From positions 62,001 to 126,000 of the forward strand of contig JAKSZP010002698.1 in the NCBI GenBank assembly GCA_022478985.1: a DNA stretch of 64,000 nt, given 5' to 3'. A program made the position numbers and the translations under genes. The notes beneath the pieces are model-generated. The model searched no databases. It had not been told where the DNA came from and was given only the letters and a program-made list of their open reading frames with translations. Source of the DNA: Massospora cicadina (lineage: Eukaryota > Entomophthoromycota > Entomophthoromycetes > Entomophthorales > Entomophthoraceae). Every line of letters begins with the position of its first letter. The stretch's first letter is position 1. This document shows, in pieces, positions 22,617 to 33,366 of this stretch.

Positions 22617-23290
22617 GGTTTATGATATTATAAGCATGTAATAAGAAACTGAAGGGTAATATTTATATAGAATATGAGTGTGAATAGAGAAAAAATTATA
22701 TCAGTAGAGATAGTAGATACTTATCATCTAAAGCATAGCAGGTAGAAATCACTATTACTTAAGTAGTTTATATCAACCTCAACATACTTATAAAGATAGA
22801 ACATAATTAGCTTCTCTATAAATTTAAATTTGAACTTCTGGTGTGTAACTATTTATTGCATGCAAAGCTGCGGGGAACAGCTGGTAAGGTTCTAGGCTTG
22901 AGATTTTTACATCAAATCTAAAATTGATAATCAGATTGAAAGGAAACAACCTTAATCAGAAGCTCATTTCACATCTTAACAATGGGATTTTATGGCCTAT
23001 CCAACTTTTTATATTTTTGTTTTATGTCCAATAAAGAACTTGTGATGCTCTATAATTTTTTTACAGGTTAGCATACTAAATAAAATATACTAAAGTTTTC
23101 TCTCAAAAACTTCCCTTTTTAGTAAACTTTTTGTCAGTTTAATAAATTGATGTATCTGTCCCTTTAAATGAGACCAATAAGCTTTGAAAAAGAGTATATT
23201 CTGCCATTACTACACAATATGCTACTTTTTAATTTGATTCTTTTACACGAAAAATATGATAATCCTAAAGTAAAATTATTAAATTGACAC
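22617..23290 (+). repeat. Dispersed repeat X, copy 2
   Basis: The sequence directly after the C 3' LTR aligns with 14034-14700. Its first bases correspond to the middle of GGGTTTCTGATATTATAAGC in copy 1, so the upstream part of this copy is missing at the LTR junction. Confidence 0.75.
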
Positions 23291-23585
23291 TGATGGCTTT
23301 TTTAGAATCGGGAGTATTCCAAATAGCCTCTTAAATGGTGGTGTATAAATTCAAGTTGAGTTGGATATCACAATGGTGCAGTTGGTATCTAGCCCTGTTT
23401 AAAAGCTATATAATTAACTCAATTCTATAATACAAGCGGAGTTATTCGGCATTACTCGGGTTTATTTATGAGCTCGCACTGACAGCCTAAAGGCCGTGCC
23501 AGCACAACGCTTGAGCCAAATATCCTAAATCTACTTAATAATCTATAATAATCTACTTAAAACTCCAACATTGATTTTTGTTTAG

Positions 23586-23840
23586 TTTCATGTGAGCAAT
23601 TTGGTGTATTATTTGATAATGTTCACCAATCCTCACCCACTCACCTAAATAGATTGAACTTATCAGACTCGATTAATTTCAGGCGAGCAATTTGGTGAAT
23701 TAGATAATATTCACCAATTCTTACCCACTCACCCAAATAGATTGAACCTATCAGACTCGATAGTTTCAGATTCGATCTTATTTGCCAATTCTCACCTACT
23801 CGCCTAAATAGATTACCTATCAGAGTCGAAGGCTTCAGTG
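23586..23840 (+). repeat. Tandem array related to the 48-bp minisatellite
   Basis: Three copies of TTCACCAATTCTCACCCACT followed by CACCTAAATAGATTGAACCT start at about 23621, 23709 and 23781 (88- and 72-bp spacing). The core CCACTCACCYAAATAGATTG with AACCTATCAGACTCGAT is close to the unit at 15010-15450. The array also contains AGCAATTTGGTG in alternate positions. Confidence 0.75.
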
Positions 23841-24244
23841 TCAGTCTGTACATCAGTGAATATGTTTTATTAAGCAGATTAACCTTCAATGAACTAATTT
23901 TCTCTAAAGGTAAACTTATACAAGCAGTATCAAATCAAAGGTATAATTTCAAATAACCATTTTTAAAACAAACTACAAATCTTTAAAAACTTTTGATAGT
24001 TCTAACCTTATCTGATACAGCCTCAAAAATTAAAGGGGACCTCAGATTTACTTAGGGGCTTATATAATATTTTATTTGGTTCACCCCCTTAACAAATAAA
24101 TTTATCCTAAAGAAGATTTAATGAGATTTTATGCCAACCTATATAACTTTAAGCTGATTAGATTTTAAACTGGCTTAGGGATGATACCATATATTCACTA
24201 TCATTTAGATTTAAGAATCAATTAATAAGGATACTAGATTTTTA
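23841..24244. other. 3' flank of the MFS gene
   Basis: AT-rich sequence downstream of the minus-strand MFS gene. It presumably includes its 3' UTR, but no canonical AATAAA signal was found close to the stop. No other feature was seen. Confidence 0.5.
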
Positions 24245-25561
24245 TCAGTCATCAATGGGAGGCGAATGCAACTTGTTGCTAAATAAAATGACGAGCAGGG
24301 CGAGGATGCCTGGGATCTGCAGGAAAGCAAATATGGTGAATGCCCATAAATATGAAAAAGTATCAAGAATTTTGGTAGTAAAGGAAGTGATGATGGCGGC
24401 GGCAAGTGTGCGGAAGCAGGCATTGCAGGCCATAATCGATGAAGAATTATTTGGGAAGAGATCAATAAGGTAAGTAGATGTCCCAGAAAAGACATTAGTC
24501 ATACCAAACCCTATAAGAAATTCTGCTACTAGTGTGGCAGGGAGAGAGATGGTTGCCTCTAAAAAGTACCCAGTCAGTGAGAGGCCTGTGATGATGCTGA
24601 TGATACCACCCACCACTCCATACAGGCGAACTTCGGGGCAAGGAGACTTGCCTTTACGCCGCTTGTAAAAATTTAGCACAGCATCGGAAGTCCTGCCCCC
24701 AAGGACTGAGCCGAGAAGGTTTCCCAATCCGAGTGGCAAATATGAAAGTCCAATTTGTGAAGATGTAAGCCCATAAATGGCTGATAAATTTCTCATCTGG
24801 GAGGAAGCGACAAAATAATAGGATGCATAGATGATACAGGCATAAAAAACAATCAACATTACCTTACTAAAGCGAAGGTAAGTGAGAGGCTTTAGTGGGT
24901 TTGGCATCTTCCCATTCCATTGGATTAATAATGGATGTAGAGATATCGTTAAAGGAAAGGCTTGGCGTAACGAAGGCGATAGCGTCTCTGGAAGAAAAAA
25001 TATCAGGCATAAAAGAATGACAACCCCAAATGCACTTAGGAACCAGAAGACTGATCTCCAGCCCAAGTATTGATTAAAATATCCACCAATCATTGGACCA
25101 ATCACTGGACCAATTAACGGGCCAACCATAAACGTACCAAGGGCTGTACCTCGTTTCTCAGCAGGAAAGATATCGATGATAGTGCCAACACCCGTCACCA
25201 AAGTAGCAGAGGAGCCCGCGCCTTGAATAACACGCATAGCAATTAGTAGCTGGATGGTTGAGGCCAAACTACAACCTATGCTGGAACCAAGAAACAAAGC
25301 GGTTGATAATATGAACACACCCTTTCGCCCGTAAGCATCAGCCAGTGTCCCCCATAATAAAGGGAATATGGCCATTGCAGCCATAAAGCCGGCTATGGTG
25401 CCGTCCATCATAGATTCTGAGGTGTTGAGGTCATTCTGGATCTCTAACAGCGCAGGGAAGTAGATTGCTGATGAGATAGGTGCGATCATCCCCGCCACCC
25501 CAACCAGCGTAAGTATTCCAAAACGTTGCCGTTCAGAATATTCTCTACTAATTGGACCCAT
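24245..25561 (-). CDS. MFS transporter, DHA1-type drug:H+ antiporter
   Basis: This 438-residue protein is intact and intronless. It is expected in the plasma or vacuolar membrane, exporting small molecules in exchange for protons. Twelve hydrophobic segments are visible, roughly residues 14-36, 50-70, 82-100, 102-127, 140-160, 170-190, then after a short loop 232-252, 266-288, 312-335, 340-362, 376-396 and 403-427. Signature motif A (GTLADAYGRKGVF, 71-83), motif B with its arginine (AMRVIQGAGSS, 108-118), antiporter motif C (GPLIGPVIGPMIGG, 147-160) and PETL after segment 6 (191-194) mark a 12-segment DHA1 antiporter, like fungal Qdr/Tpo proteins and bacterial Bcr/CflA. The start is firm: an in-frame TAA lies two codons upstream and the ATG is followed by G. 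The substrate cannot be told. It is the only clearly functional gene in the window. Confidence 0.95.
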   Translation of the reverse strand: MGPISREYSERQRFGILTLVGVAGMIAPISSAIYFPALLEIQNDLNTSESMMDGTIAGFMAAMAIFPLLWGTLADAYGRKGVFILSTALFLGSSIGCSLASTIQLLIAMRVIQGAGSSATLVTGVGTIIDIFPAEKRGTALGTFMVGPLIGPVIGPMIGGYFNQYLGWRSVFWFLSAFGVVILLCLIFFLPETLSPSLRQAFPLTISLHPLLIQWNGKMPNPLKPLTYLRFSKVMLIVFYACIIYASYYFVASSQMRNLSAIYGLTSSQIGLSYLPLGLGNLLGSVLGGRTSDAVLNFYKRRKGKSPCPEVRLYGVVGGIISIITGLSLTGYFLEATISLPATLVAEFLIGFGMTNVFSGTSTYLIDLFPNNSSSIMACNACFRTLAAAIITSFTTKILDTFSYLWAFTIFAFLQIPGILALLVILFSNKLHSPPIDD

Positions 25562-26752
25562 CCTTTACATTCAATCTCGCGTGGCATATTTATTTTGGGA
25601 CGGGTATTTAATTCTCCCGCATACCGTATTGATTAGTAATCGAATAGTTTAAAGCAAATTCATGGCCTAGCCGGCATTTAGCTCAATTTTAATCAATTCA
25701 ATATGGTAAGATCGGCAAAACGGGCAAGCTCTACTGCCGAACCGTTTCTCCTTTGTAATCATATCCCTTCGATTATCCACCGCCATTTTAAAAGGATATC
25801 TATTTTCAATTAAATTAATCCGTACCATTACCTATAACAATTTGAATCAAGTGAAGATTGCTAGTCAATTTATTAAAATTAATATAAATCCGAATTTCTC
25901 ACATAACTTTGCCACAAAGACTAAGTTAAAGTTTCACTTACAACCTCATACTATCAAGCATAAGCTAGCCTTCATAGCAAACCATTTAAGCCGATTGATA
26001 GAGAAAATGACGTTTCCTTATCAAACAATTTTATTTAAACAACCTATCAATCACTCATAAATCTTCAGTTTAGTCTATTTTCTATAAACATCAATTTACT
26101 TTAAGTTATACCTGTTACCCCAAATCGTAGAACTAGGATCCTAAAAGGTGCAAGTGATCATTTACGTAAACTGGTCAAACGTTTCCATAACAATATCAGC
26201 AGTTTAAATCTTTGATGCAGTATATCGATGGGTCTAAAAATCATATGACAAATTAGAATGGAAATTTAAAGGCATTGTAACCTTCTAAAGTCACAAAAGG
26301 TTTCCCATCTTTAGACGCGAGCAATAAGATTGACTTATTCGATAACGGCTAACAGTAATCAATCCACCTACCCTTTTCGATTAATCTCATTATGCCCAAT
26401 TTCAATGGTGCGATATTTTGTGCAACCCTATTATTGTCAGATTTAAGCCGTCAAAGAATTATGATGCAGGTTATAAAATTGCATGATTTGTCACTTTATA
26501 AGCTATCACCGAGCGCAGCTTTATTGCCAGCGCCATCCTAATTTTTCATTGAAGTTATCCTGTAATTCTACCCACCTTCCACAGATTCAGCTCTTCCCTG
26601 TATTATACTAGTGGGCTACAAACAAGTTTGGCAATATAAGCCACATTGCTAACTACAGTGCCGAAACGATTCCTAAAAGCTTAGGTTTGAGAAAAATACG
26701 TTACACCCATGATTGCTATATGATCCAGAAATTATGGTTGAGATTACACTCA
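25562..26752. other. Upstream region of the MFS gene, no other gene seen
   Basis: About 1.2 kb of AT-rich DNA between the MFS start codon and an A-type LTR. It must hold the MFS promoter, but no TATA box or other site could be assigned with confidence. An open stretch at 25842-26060 (72 residues) has no recognisable features. Confidence 0.5.
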
Positions 26753-27478
26753 TGTTGGATTTTAGGCTTTTTTCTGCTCGCAGGTGCGTTTGGCACCTAA
26801 ATTACAACAAATATTTGCAGGAGAACTTACACTCACTACTGCTGATTTAAATAAGTTATAGGGGGTTCCTGACCATTTAATGATAAAAAGGGGGAACTTT
26901 TAATAATAGTGGTAAGATGGTTTTTATGTGTGTTTTTTATCAAGTGACATGGGGTAAGAAAAGCAAACCCTCTTTCAATTTCACTGCTTAGTATTTAAAT
27001 TGACTCAGGGCTTTTGCAATGAGCATCAAATTTATTATTAGCTTCAAGCCTAAGTAGGAAATATGGATATTTGACCTATTGGAGCTCTCAAATCTCAGCT
27101 CACTTTAATAAAATGGCTAATTGAGGGTCAAGAGTAGGTAGGATATGTCCATGAGGCAAAGATTTTATATATTTGAGCCAATCACCTTGAGTGAAAATAG
27201 TTGCACTTTTTGAGACCCTCTCCAAGGCTATATAAAGGGATATTCATGGTATAGGTGCTTGAATTAAATTAGAAGTGGGCTGGAGAGGAAACTCCAATGC
27301 ACTCCCCTGATTTTGCCACATAGTCAGTGCAATTTTCTTACCCAGACTCATACTATTTGCCCTAAAAGTATTAGTAAAAGTGTAACCCTAATTCAAGAGG
27401 TTCCACCAGGAATCAACCAGGGTCTTTTAGCCAATTTTATCCATATTAAAATTTAAAACATATCATTATAAGCCTGGA
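26753..27478 (-). repeat. A-type LTR, truncated by a B LTR
   Basis: On the minus strand the block GGCTAAAAGACCCTGGTTGA near 27432, GAGAGCTCCAATAGG near 27080 and the U5 end AGGTGCCAAACGCACC...AATCCAACA (26753-26800) follow the A LTR in order. The first bases of the LTR are missing where the B LTR of element F begins at 27479. It lacks the short module found in the LTRs of element A. It may be the 3' LTR of element G or an independent relic. Confidence 0.7.
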
Positions 27479-28635
27479 TGTCAGGCAAACAGCAAGTAAG
27501 AATTAGACTGGCCTGCCAGCCCATATGCCAGAGCATCTGAACAGTAAACCAGAATGCCCAAGGCACTGCTGTTGATATGACAAATATAGAACTAGAAAGG
27601 AGTTCCACCAGTACCTGCCATTGAGCCAGAATTTTGTACAGGCATAAAATAAAATACCAGACAACCATGGCTGTTAACCCTGAGGGGTATGAGAGTGTCA
27701 GCAGAAAAAGTGGCTTAATTCTCAACATATAAAAACTAATTTTTGGGGAAGGTTTTTTAATGAAAAATTTAAGGGAGAAAATCAATCAACAATTTTCTCA
27801 GTGCAATGCAACTGATTAAATAGTCATCAATTTGGAGGGAAACCAAGCCAGGATCAGGTCCCGCAAGTTTGACCTAACTGGCAAATTATTCAGAAATGGG
27901 CAGGTTAGTTCCCTGGGAACTGACATCAAAAAATTTGGTGGCAGGCTGAGTCACTATTGGTTCAACCTTGAACGTCCAAACCAAGGCTTGGCTATGTTTC
28001 TGACAGTTGGCGTGATGGTGTTTGGCCTGAAGAGTGGTGGAAATCCCCCAAGGCCACCCCATATAGGGGTGGGCCCATTTGGTTGGAAACAGGCTCAGGA
28101 TGCCCAACCTGCCCATGCTTGGTCGCTGGGCCATTCATTCGGTCAGTGGCATTGCATCAGGCACAACACCCAATTTGCCAGCAGGAAGCTTTGAAACCTC
28201 ATCAATAGTGTCTGATGCTATTACCTGCCCATCAGGGGTGATACTCGATGGATTTGGGAGGGGGGAGATTTTTTCAATCATCATGTTAACCGAATCACAA
28301 CTGTTGGGCATTCTGGCCAATAGATTGGTCTTCATACCTTTTTGACCATTTGAAATCTGAGCATCAGGCTGATTGCCTCTCAAATTAGTTGTGATTGATT
28401 TCATTTTGGTGATCTTGGCACAGATTTCACTGATTCCTCATAGCAGTTCTGCCAAGGAGAGTTTGGGTACCAGAAGCAAGATCTGAAGTGGAAGGGCTGT
28501 TACCCAGCACTCATCTACCACATGAGCAAAATTGACCTGAGTAACGAGGGGTATGGCCATCCTCTTTGGTACCTTCTTGCTTGGGAATGGGAAAATGGCC
28601 TGATTGACGCCCAGAGGATGTTCCCGGGACTTACA
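27479..28635 (-). repeat. Element F 3' LTR (B type)
   Basis: The 1157-bp LTR starts TGTAAGTCCCGGGAACATCC (minus strand, from 28635) and ends TTTGCCTGACA at 27479. It aligns along its length with the solo LTRs at 11384-12535 and 53729-54888. Its last ~300 bp are open in one frame that encodes a hydrophobic peptide also present in the 53729 copy. Confidence 0.87.
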
Positions 28636-28653
28636 TTATCCTTTCCTTTTTCC
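28636..28653 (-). promoter_or_regulatory. Polypurine tract of element F
   Basis: On the minus strand GGAAAAAGGAAAGGATAA directly precedes TGTAAGTCC. This identifies the B-type repeat as the 3' LTR of this element. The I/K LTR has the same tract (39725-39741). Confidence 0.75.
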
Positions 28654-28799
28654 AAGGGAAGAGCCCCACTGCTGGGAAACTGCACAAGAGCCACATTATT
28701 GTGTGCCTTGGGTAACTTGATCGCCATAATTGTTGCAGGTTTTTTTTTGGGGGGGGGGACGGGGAGCCTCAGGATGGGATATGTGGAATGCTTTGACCA

Positions 28800-28935
28800 A
28801 GTCCATGCAATTTGTGCAATTGCGCGCCTTGACCCAACTGTTCTCATAGGCCAGATACCCTTTCCAGGCCACAAGATATTGGACAGAACATCACAATTTC
28901 TGGGATGCCAGGATAGCCTCTACCTCAGCCTCTTC
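28800..28935 (-). pseudogene. Element F chromodomain
   Basis: EEAEVEAILASQKL, a stop, then VQYLVAWKGYLAYENSWV match the chromodomain core, including the aromatic and WKGY motif. One in-frame stop interrupts it. A run of G at 28750-28759 next to a T run downstream looks unstable. Confidence 0.82.
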
Positions 28936-30274
28936 CTCATCTTTGATGATAATTGGTTCTGGTTCCATGGGAATTGCACCCTTGAAGGGTGACAGCTGGG
29001 AAACATGGAAAACGGGATGCTGCTTCCAATGCACATGGAGCTTCAGTCAGAATGCCCTGTTACCCAATACCTCCTCCACCAAATGGGGACCCAAGCATTT
29101 ACTGGCGAATTTACAGGAAGGGGCCTGGATCTTTAAGTGATGGGTGTCAAGCATAACATAGGAGCCCACCATAAACTTGTGACCCAGAAGACACTTTTGA
29201 TCTGTGAACCACTTGTAGTCATCTATAGCTTTGGTGAGGTGTTCCCGCACCAAGGCTTGAGTCAATCTAATATGAGCAGCATGGTCCGCGACAGCTTGAA
29301 CCTCAGGCTGCAATCATGGTCTGACCAAAAATGAAGGATTATAACCCAACGTTGCTTTGTAGGGGAAAACCCCATGGACGCGTGGGTCCTGTTATTGTAT
29401 ACAAATTGAGTGAGAGGGAGGTCATTGGCCCAAGTATCCTGTGCGGCTGCAGCATAGCAACGCAGGTACTGTTCAATAACTTGATTGACCCACTTGGTCT
29501 GGCCATCAGACTGAGGATGATACGCCATGGAGTGACAGTGGGATATTTTCAGGATTGATAGGAGTTCACTCCAAAACTGTGCAGTGAACTGGGAGCCATG
29601 GTCACTGATGATCTCTTGGGGAGACCAAACATCAAAAACACATGGCGTATGAAAAGGCAGGCAGTTTCTTCTGATGTAATCGCAGAAGTACAAGGTATAA
29701 AAAGGGAAAATTTCATGAAGCGATCCACCACTACCATCACCGCTGTGAACCCATTAGAACAGGGGAGCTCGACGATAAAGTCCATGGACACCAATGCCCA
29801 TGGGCCCTCCGCCTGCTGTAAGGGGTGCAGGAGGCCATTTTTGCCAGAATGATCCAACTTGGCCCTGGCACAAGTAACACAATTGGCGATCCAGGCCAGA
29901 ACTTCTTTTGTCAAACCTGCCCAATTGTAGGTCCCTTTGATCAAATCAATGCATTTCTTAGAATCAGGGTGACCAACAGTGGGGGGATCATGATGTGCGC
30001 GAAATACCTCAGTCTGGAAGGAGGGGGGAACCCAAATGCGAGATCTAAAATATATAAGACCCTCCTTCAATGAGTATAGAAAGTGTTTATGCTTCTGGTG
30101 AGATAACTGCTCAACCAACTCCACACCCTCAGGGCAGGCCATTTGACTGGCTAAGACCTGAGCAACTAATGGAGCATTAGGGGCCAGAGTGACGGAAGAA
30201 ATGACAGAGGGAACAGTTGACAAGATTTGGGTGGTAGGAATCACAGTAACGAGATCCACTTCCTCTGGATCCAC
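28936..30274 (-). pseudogene. Element F integrase
   Basis: An open block of 241 codons (30274-29549) holds the zinc-binding HHCC region (HHDPPTVGH...NCVTCARAK) and the core start SMDFIVELP with the first aspartate, then VMVVVDRFMKFS. A frameshift near 29620 moves the rest to a second open block (29693-29262) with IISDHGSQF (second aspartate) and YHPQSDGQTKWVNQVIEQ (the glutamate lies in the last residues). A third block (29313-29047) is the C-terminal domain. Function is lost by the frameshifts, but catalytic residues survive. Confidence 0.85.
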
Positions 30275-30700
30275 AAAACTGTGGGAGGGGCTGCAGCTGA
30301 GAAAATTGGGAAGTACATTTAGTGCACCTTTTACAAATTTGTATTTGAAGTTGAAACAGCACAGGTCCCAATAGGTTCAGGCTTGTCAGTGTGCCAATTT
30401 TTGAGGTTTACAAAAGTACAACAGGGCCTGGTGATCCGTGCAAACCATTAGTTCATCACAGGCACTCTGTAACAGGTACTTCCAATGAGTTAGGGCCCAT
30501 GCAACGGCTGCTAACTCCTTGTCATAGATAGCCCAAGACTGCTCCATAGAGGTGAACTTTCAGGAAAAGTAGGTGACCGGGTGTTCCAAGCCATTGTGCT
30601 CTTAGAGCAACACTGCTCCAACAGCTACTGATGATGCGTTGCATACAATGATATACAGCTTAGTGGGATTGGCGTGTTTCAAAATAGGAGGGGATATAAA
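30275..30700 (-). pseudogene. Element F RNase H remnant
   Basis: IIVCNASSVAVGAVLL keeps the shape of the first RNase H motif but with asparagine for the usual aspartate. A stop follows at 30603. The continuation includes WAIYDKELAAVAWALTHW and VCTDHQALLYF near 30430-30560, then another stop-broken stretch to the integrase. Confidence 0.8.
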
Positions 30701-31680
30701 CACCTCCTTGATCAATTCAAATACTTGTTGGCATTTGTCCATCCAGCAAAATGGTAAATTTTTCCCTGTAAGGGGGTGGAGTGGGGCGGTGAGCTGTGAA
30801 AGTGCAGGGGAGAATTTTTTTAAGATAATGGTTCCCAAGAAACTCCGCAGTTGTTTCTGGGTAGTTGGGGTTGGCCACTCCCAGATAGCATCCAACTTAT
30901 TGGGAGGGATTGTGAAACCATCTTTAAGGACAAGGTTCCCAAGGAATGTAACCTCCTCCTTATAGAACTCATACTTGGAGGGTTTGAGGAACAAACCTGC
31001 CTTATGCAAGGCGAACACCACCGCTTCCAAGTCAATAGCATGTTGTTTGGGAGTCAGGGAGTGAACCAGGATATCATCAATATATGAAACTGCGCAGGTA
31101 AACCAGAGGTCACCCAGTACATTGTCAATCATATGTTGAAACATAGTGGGAGCATTCTTCAGCCCAAAGGGCATTACACGGAATTAGAAAATATCACACT
31201 TTGTCTAGATTACTGTTAACCATTCCTTCCCTTCCATTACCCAAATTTGGTTGAAGGCATTCACCAGATCCAACTTAGAGAACATACAGGATTTGGCGAT
31301 TGCCTGACTGATTGTCTGCTCCAGAGGCAATGGGTAGGGATCAGTAACTGTTATTTTATTCAAATGGCTGTAATTCATGCAGGGACAGAGAGAACCATCC
31401 ACTTTTTTGGTGAAGATGATGGGGAGGCAATGGGTGAGGTCTTCTTAAACAACCAACCTTTTTTTAGCATATCTGTCAGGGACTGGTGTACTACTGATCT
31501 GGTTGGGGGTAGCTAACCATGATTTAGCATAACCAAGGGGTTTAGCCCAGTATGAAAAGGACACTAGAGGTGTCCAGGTATAAGGAATGGTGGGTAAGCT
31601 GGTATGGGAGTTGCTTAAAGACATGGCTTTAAAAGGAGAAAGTTGGAAGGGCGTTTCTTGTAGGCTGGGGTGGTAGATTG
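30701..31680 (-). pseudogene. Element F reverse transcriptase
   Basis: The block at 31402-31205 reads DGSLCPCMNYSHLNKITV and PLPLEQTISQAIAKS, the fingers and first palm motif. A TAG and a few lost bases near 31200 separate it from a 190-codon open block (31174-30602) with MPFGLKNAPTMFQHMIDNVL and an intact catalytic box YIDD (31073-31084). The N-terminal linker occupies 31450-31680. Length and order fit gypsy RT. Confidence 0.87.
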
Positions 31681-31997
31681 GTAATGATAACACTTTAGTA
31701 AATAAACTTAATAGTGTTTGCATTATAAGAATAATTTTATTGACCGCAAAGATTAACCAGATAAATGCCTTGGCTTTATATACCATCCAACTTCCTGGAC
31801 TTACCTAAGCTTAATTGATTTTAAACAGTGCGCTATTCTTCTCTGGAGCTTATGGGATTGCAATTTGCATGTGATTTTGAAAGGCAGTGGGAATCGTCTC
31901 AGTCTCATCATAAATTCGTTTTGGTGCGATTAATTGACTGATTACTATTGCAAATAAAGTAATTTAAACAATTAATCGAATATTTTCACTACAATCA
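31681..31997 (-). repeat. LTR-like junction between F pol and M gag
   Basis: On the minus strand GGTATATAAAGCC (near 31780) and CAATAAAATTATTC lie about 40 bp apart, like a TATA box and polyadenylation signal in an LTR. Coding similarity to pol stops on one side and gag stops on the other. No second copy was found, so this is only a candidate solo LTR or fusion point. Confidence 0.35.
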
Positions 31998-33345
31998 TTA
32001 ATTTGATATGCAATTATTCGATCTAACTTCATCACATATCATATTGATCTGACTGACAATATCTATATTCTTAGGAATTCCACTAATGTCAGGATTTACC
32101 CTGACAGTAAGGCTTTGGATGCTCCAAAACCCTGGGTCAGCCATATTTTTGAATTGTGCCTGAGTCAGCACATTTACTCCCCCAACTGGCTGTTGGTAGA
32201 GGAATGCATCATCATACTGGGAGGCGTCTACTTTCTTCAATACAATCGATTCAGAGGGGACATAACTTCAGAGATAGCAGAAGTAGAGAGTTTCATCTCT
32301 ACTCCGCTCCAACTTTTTCCCTGATAACCTTGATCCTGTTGTATGCGAGAAATCTGTCAATTGGGGCACCATTGTCCCATGTGCCCTGTGTGACCGCAAT
32401 TAAAGCAACTTACTCCATAGGGCCTACATCTGTGCATAATATAAGTTGGCCTGCTTAGAAAGTTGTTCCAAAGATGATCAGCATAACCAGACCCACATTG
32501 GTAGACTGCCTGCTGTTGAGCAGCATAGTAAAGGCCAAAGCAGTAGTTGGGCAGTTGTTGCTCAACAGTTATGGGACAGTTGGTGAGCTGCGAGAAGTAG
32601 CCTGGCATGATTTGCATTGACTGGTTGCTTTCCTTCCCCTGGTTAGGGTAGGCCCTGGTGACAGTGGGAATCCGCTCGATATTGGGTGGAGGGAAGTTGG
32701 TAGATATCCGGTGCAGAAACTGAACAATTTTGATCAATGGCACATCTTCATCCAATAGTGAGGCCATAACATTGTAAATCTCAGGATATGGCTTTACTGC
32801 AGAGGCCATTGCAATGCATACATCAGCTTCAGCTAGAATCCAGCCCCAATCAACACATGTGCTTCTGCTGTAAACCGCTCAGCGAATGCAGTGAGACTCT
32901 CATTTTGTAGAAACCTGATGGTCAGAAACTCAGCTTTCCGCTGAGACATTTTTGCTTTTCTGCCGAACAACTGTATCACCATCTCCTTGACCTCTTGGTA
33001 AGTAACGGAACTGTCTGAAAGGTAACAAACAACTTGATCAGCACTTCTGACATCCAAGGTAGAGATTAACAGTTTTGCCCTGTGCTGGTCTGAGGCACCT
33101 TCTGTTGCAAACTCAAATCATTGAAGGAATCCATGAATATTGCCATCGCAATCAAAGGGTGGCAGCTGAGCACAGCAGACTTCCTGGAGCAGCTCATCTT
33201 GTTTTTTGAGCACTGTGTCCAATGCAAGTTTCAACTCCTCAAATGAAACAGTCCTATTGTCTCATGCAGATTTCTTTTCAAAGCAACCTAGGCGAGACAT
33301 AGCAGGTGACTTAGATTTTATCAATTTATTACTGATCAATGGACC
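31998..33345 (-). pseudogene. Element M gag with zinc knuckle
   Basis: Gag-like frames run from 33057 to 31998. The first has LTIRFLQNESLTAFAERFTAEAH, typical of retrotransposon capsid C-termini. The next (32809-32357) ends with an intact CCHC zinc knuckle CFNCGHTGHMGQWC, which binds genomic RNA. A third (32240-31998) continues to the break. One stop and frameshifts interrupt it. The upstream primer site and LTR show it begins its own element, whose pol is not attached. Confidence 0.78.
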
Positions 33346-33362
33346 CCCTGTAGTGAGCACCA
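33346..33362 (-). promoter_or_regulatory. Primer-binding site of element M
   Basis: On the minus strand TGGTGCTCACTACAGGG is identical over 17 bp to the sites in elements G and E. It starts 4 bases after the LTR end (ATTACA). Confidence 0.8.
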
Positions 33363-33366
33363 CTGT

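Larger units (their letters stand above)
27479..31680 (-). mobile_element. Element F: chromoviral pol with 3' LTR, 5' half missing
   Basis: In minus-strand order this contains RT, RNase H, integrase, chromodomain, polypurine tract and a B-type 3' LTR. No protease or gag of this family was found upstream. The sequence beyond 31680 is an LTR-like junction and a gag that seems to belong to another element. F is among the least decayed pol copies here: YIDD is intact and all three integrase catalytic residues can be seen, though in different frames. Confidence 0.82.

Noticed and set aside
23360..23420. ATGGTGCAGTTGGTATC resembling a tRNA 5' region or SINE head
   Set aside because: No B box follows at the right distance and no cloverleaf can be drawn; a single A-box-like match is not enough.
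24255..24473. Plus-strand open frame of 72 codons
   Set aside because: It lies antisense within the intact MFS gene and has no recognisable features of its own.
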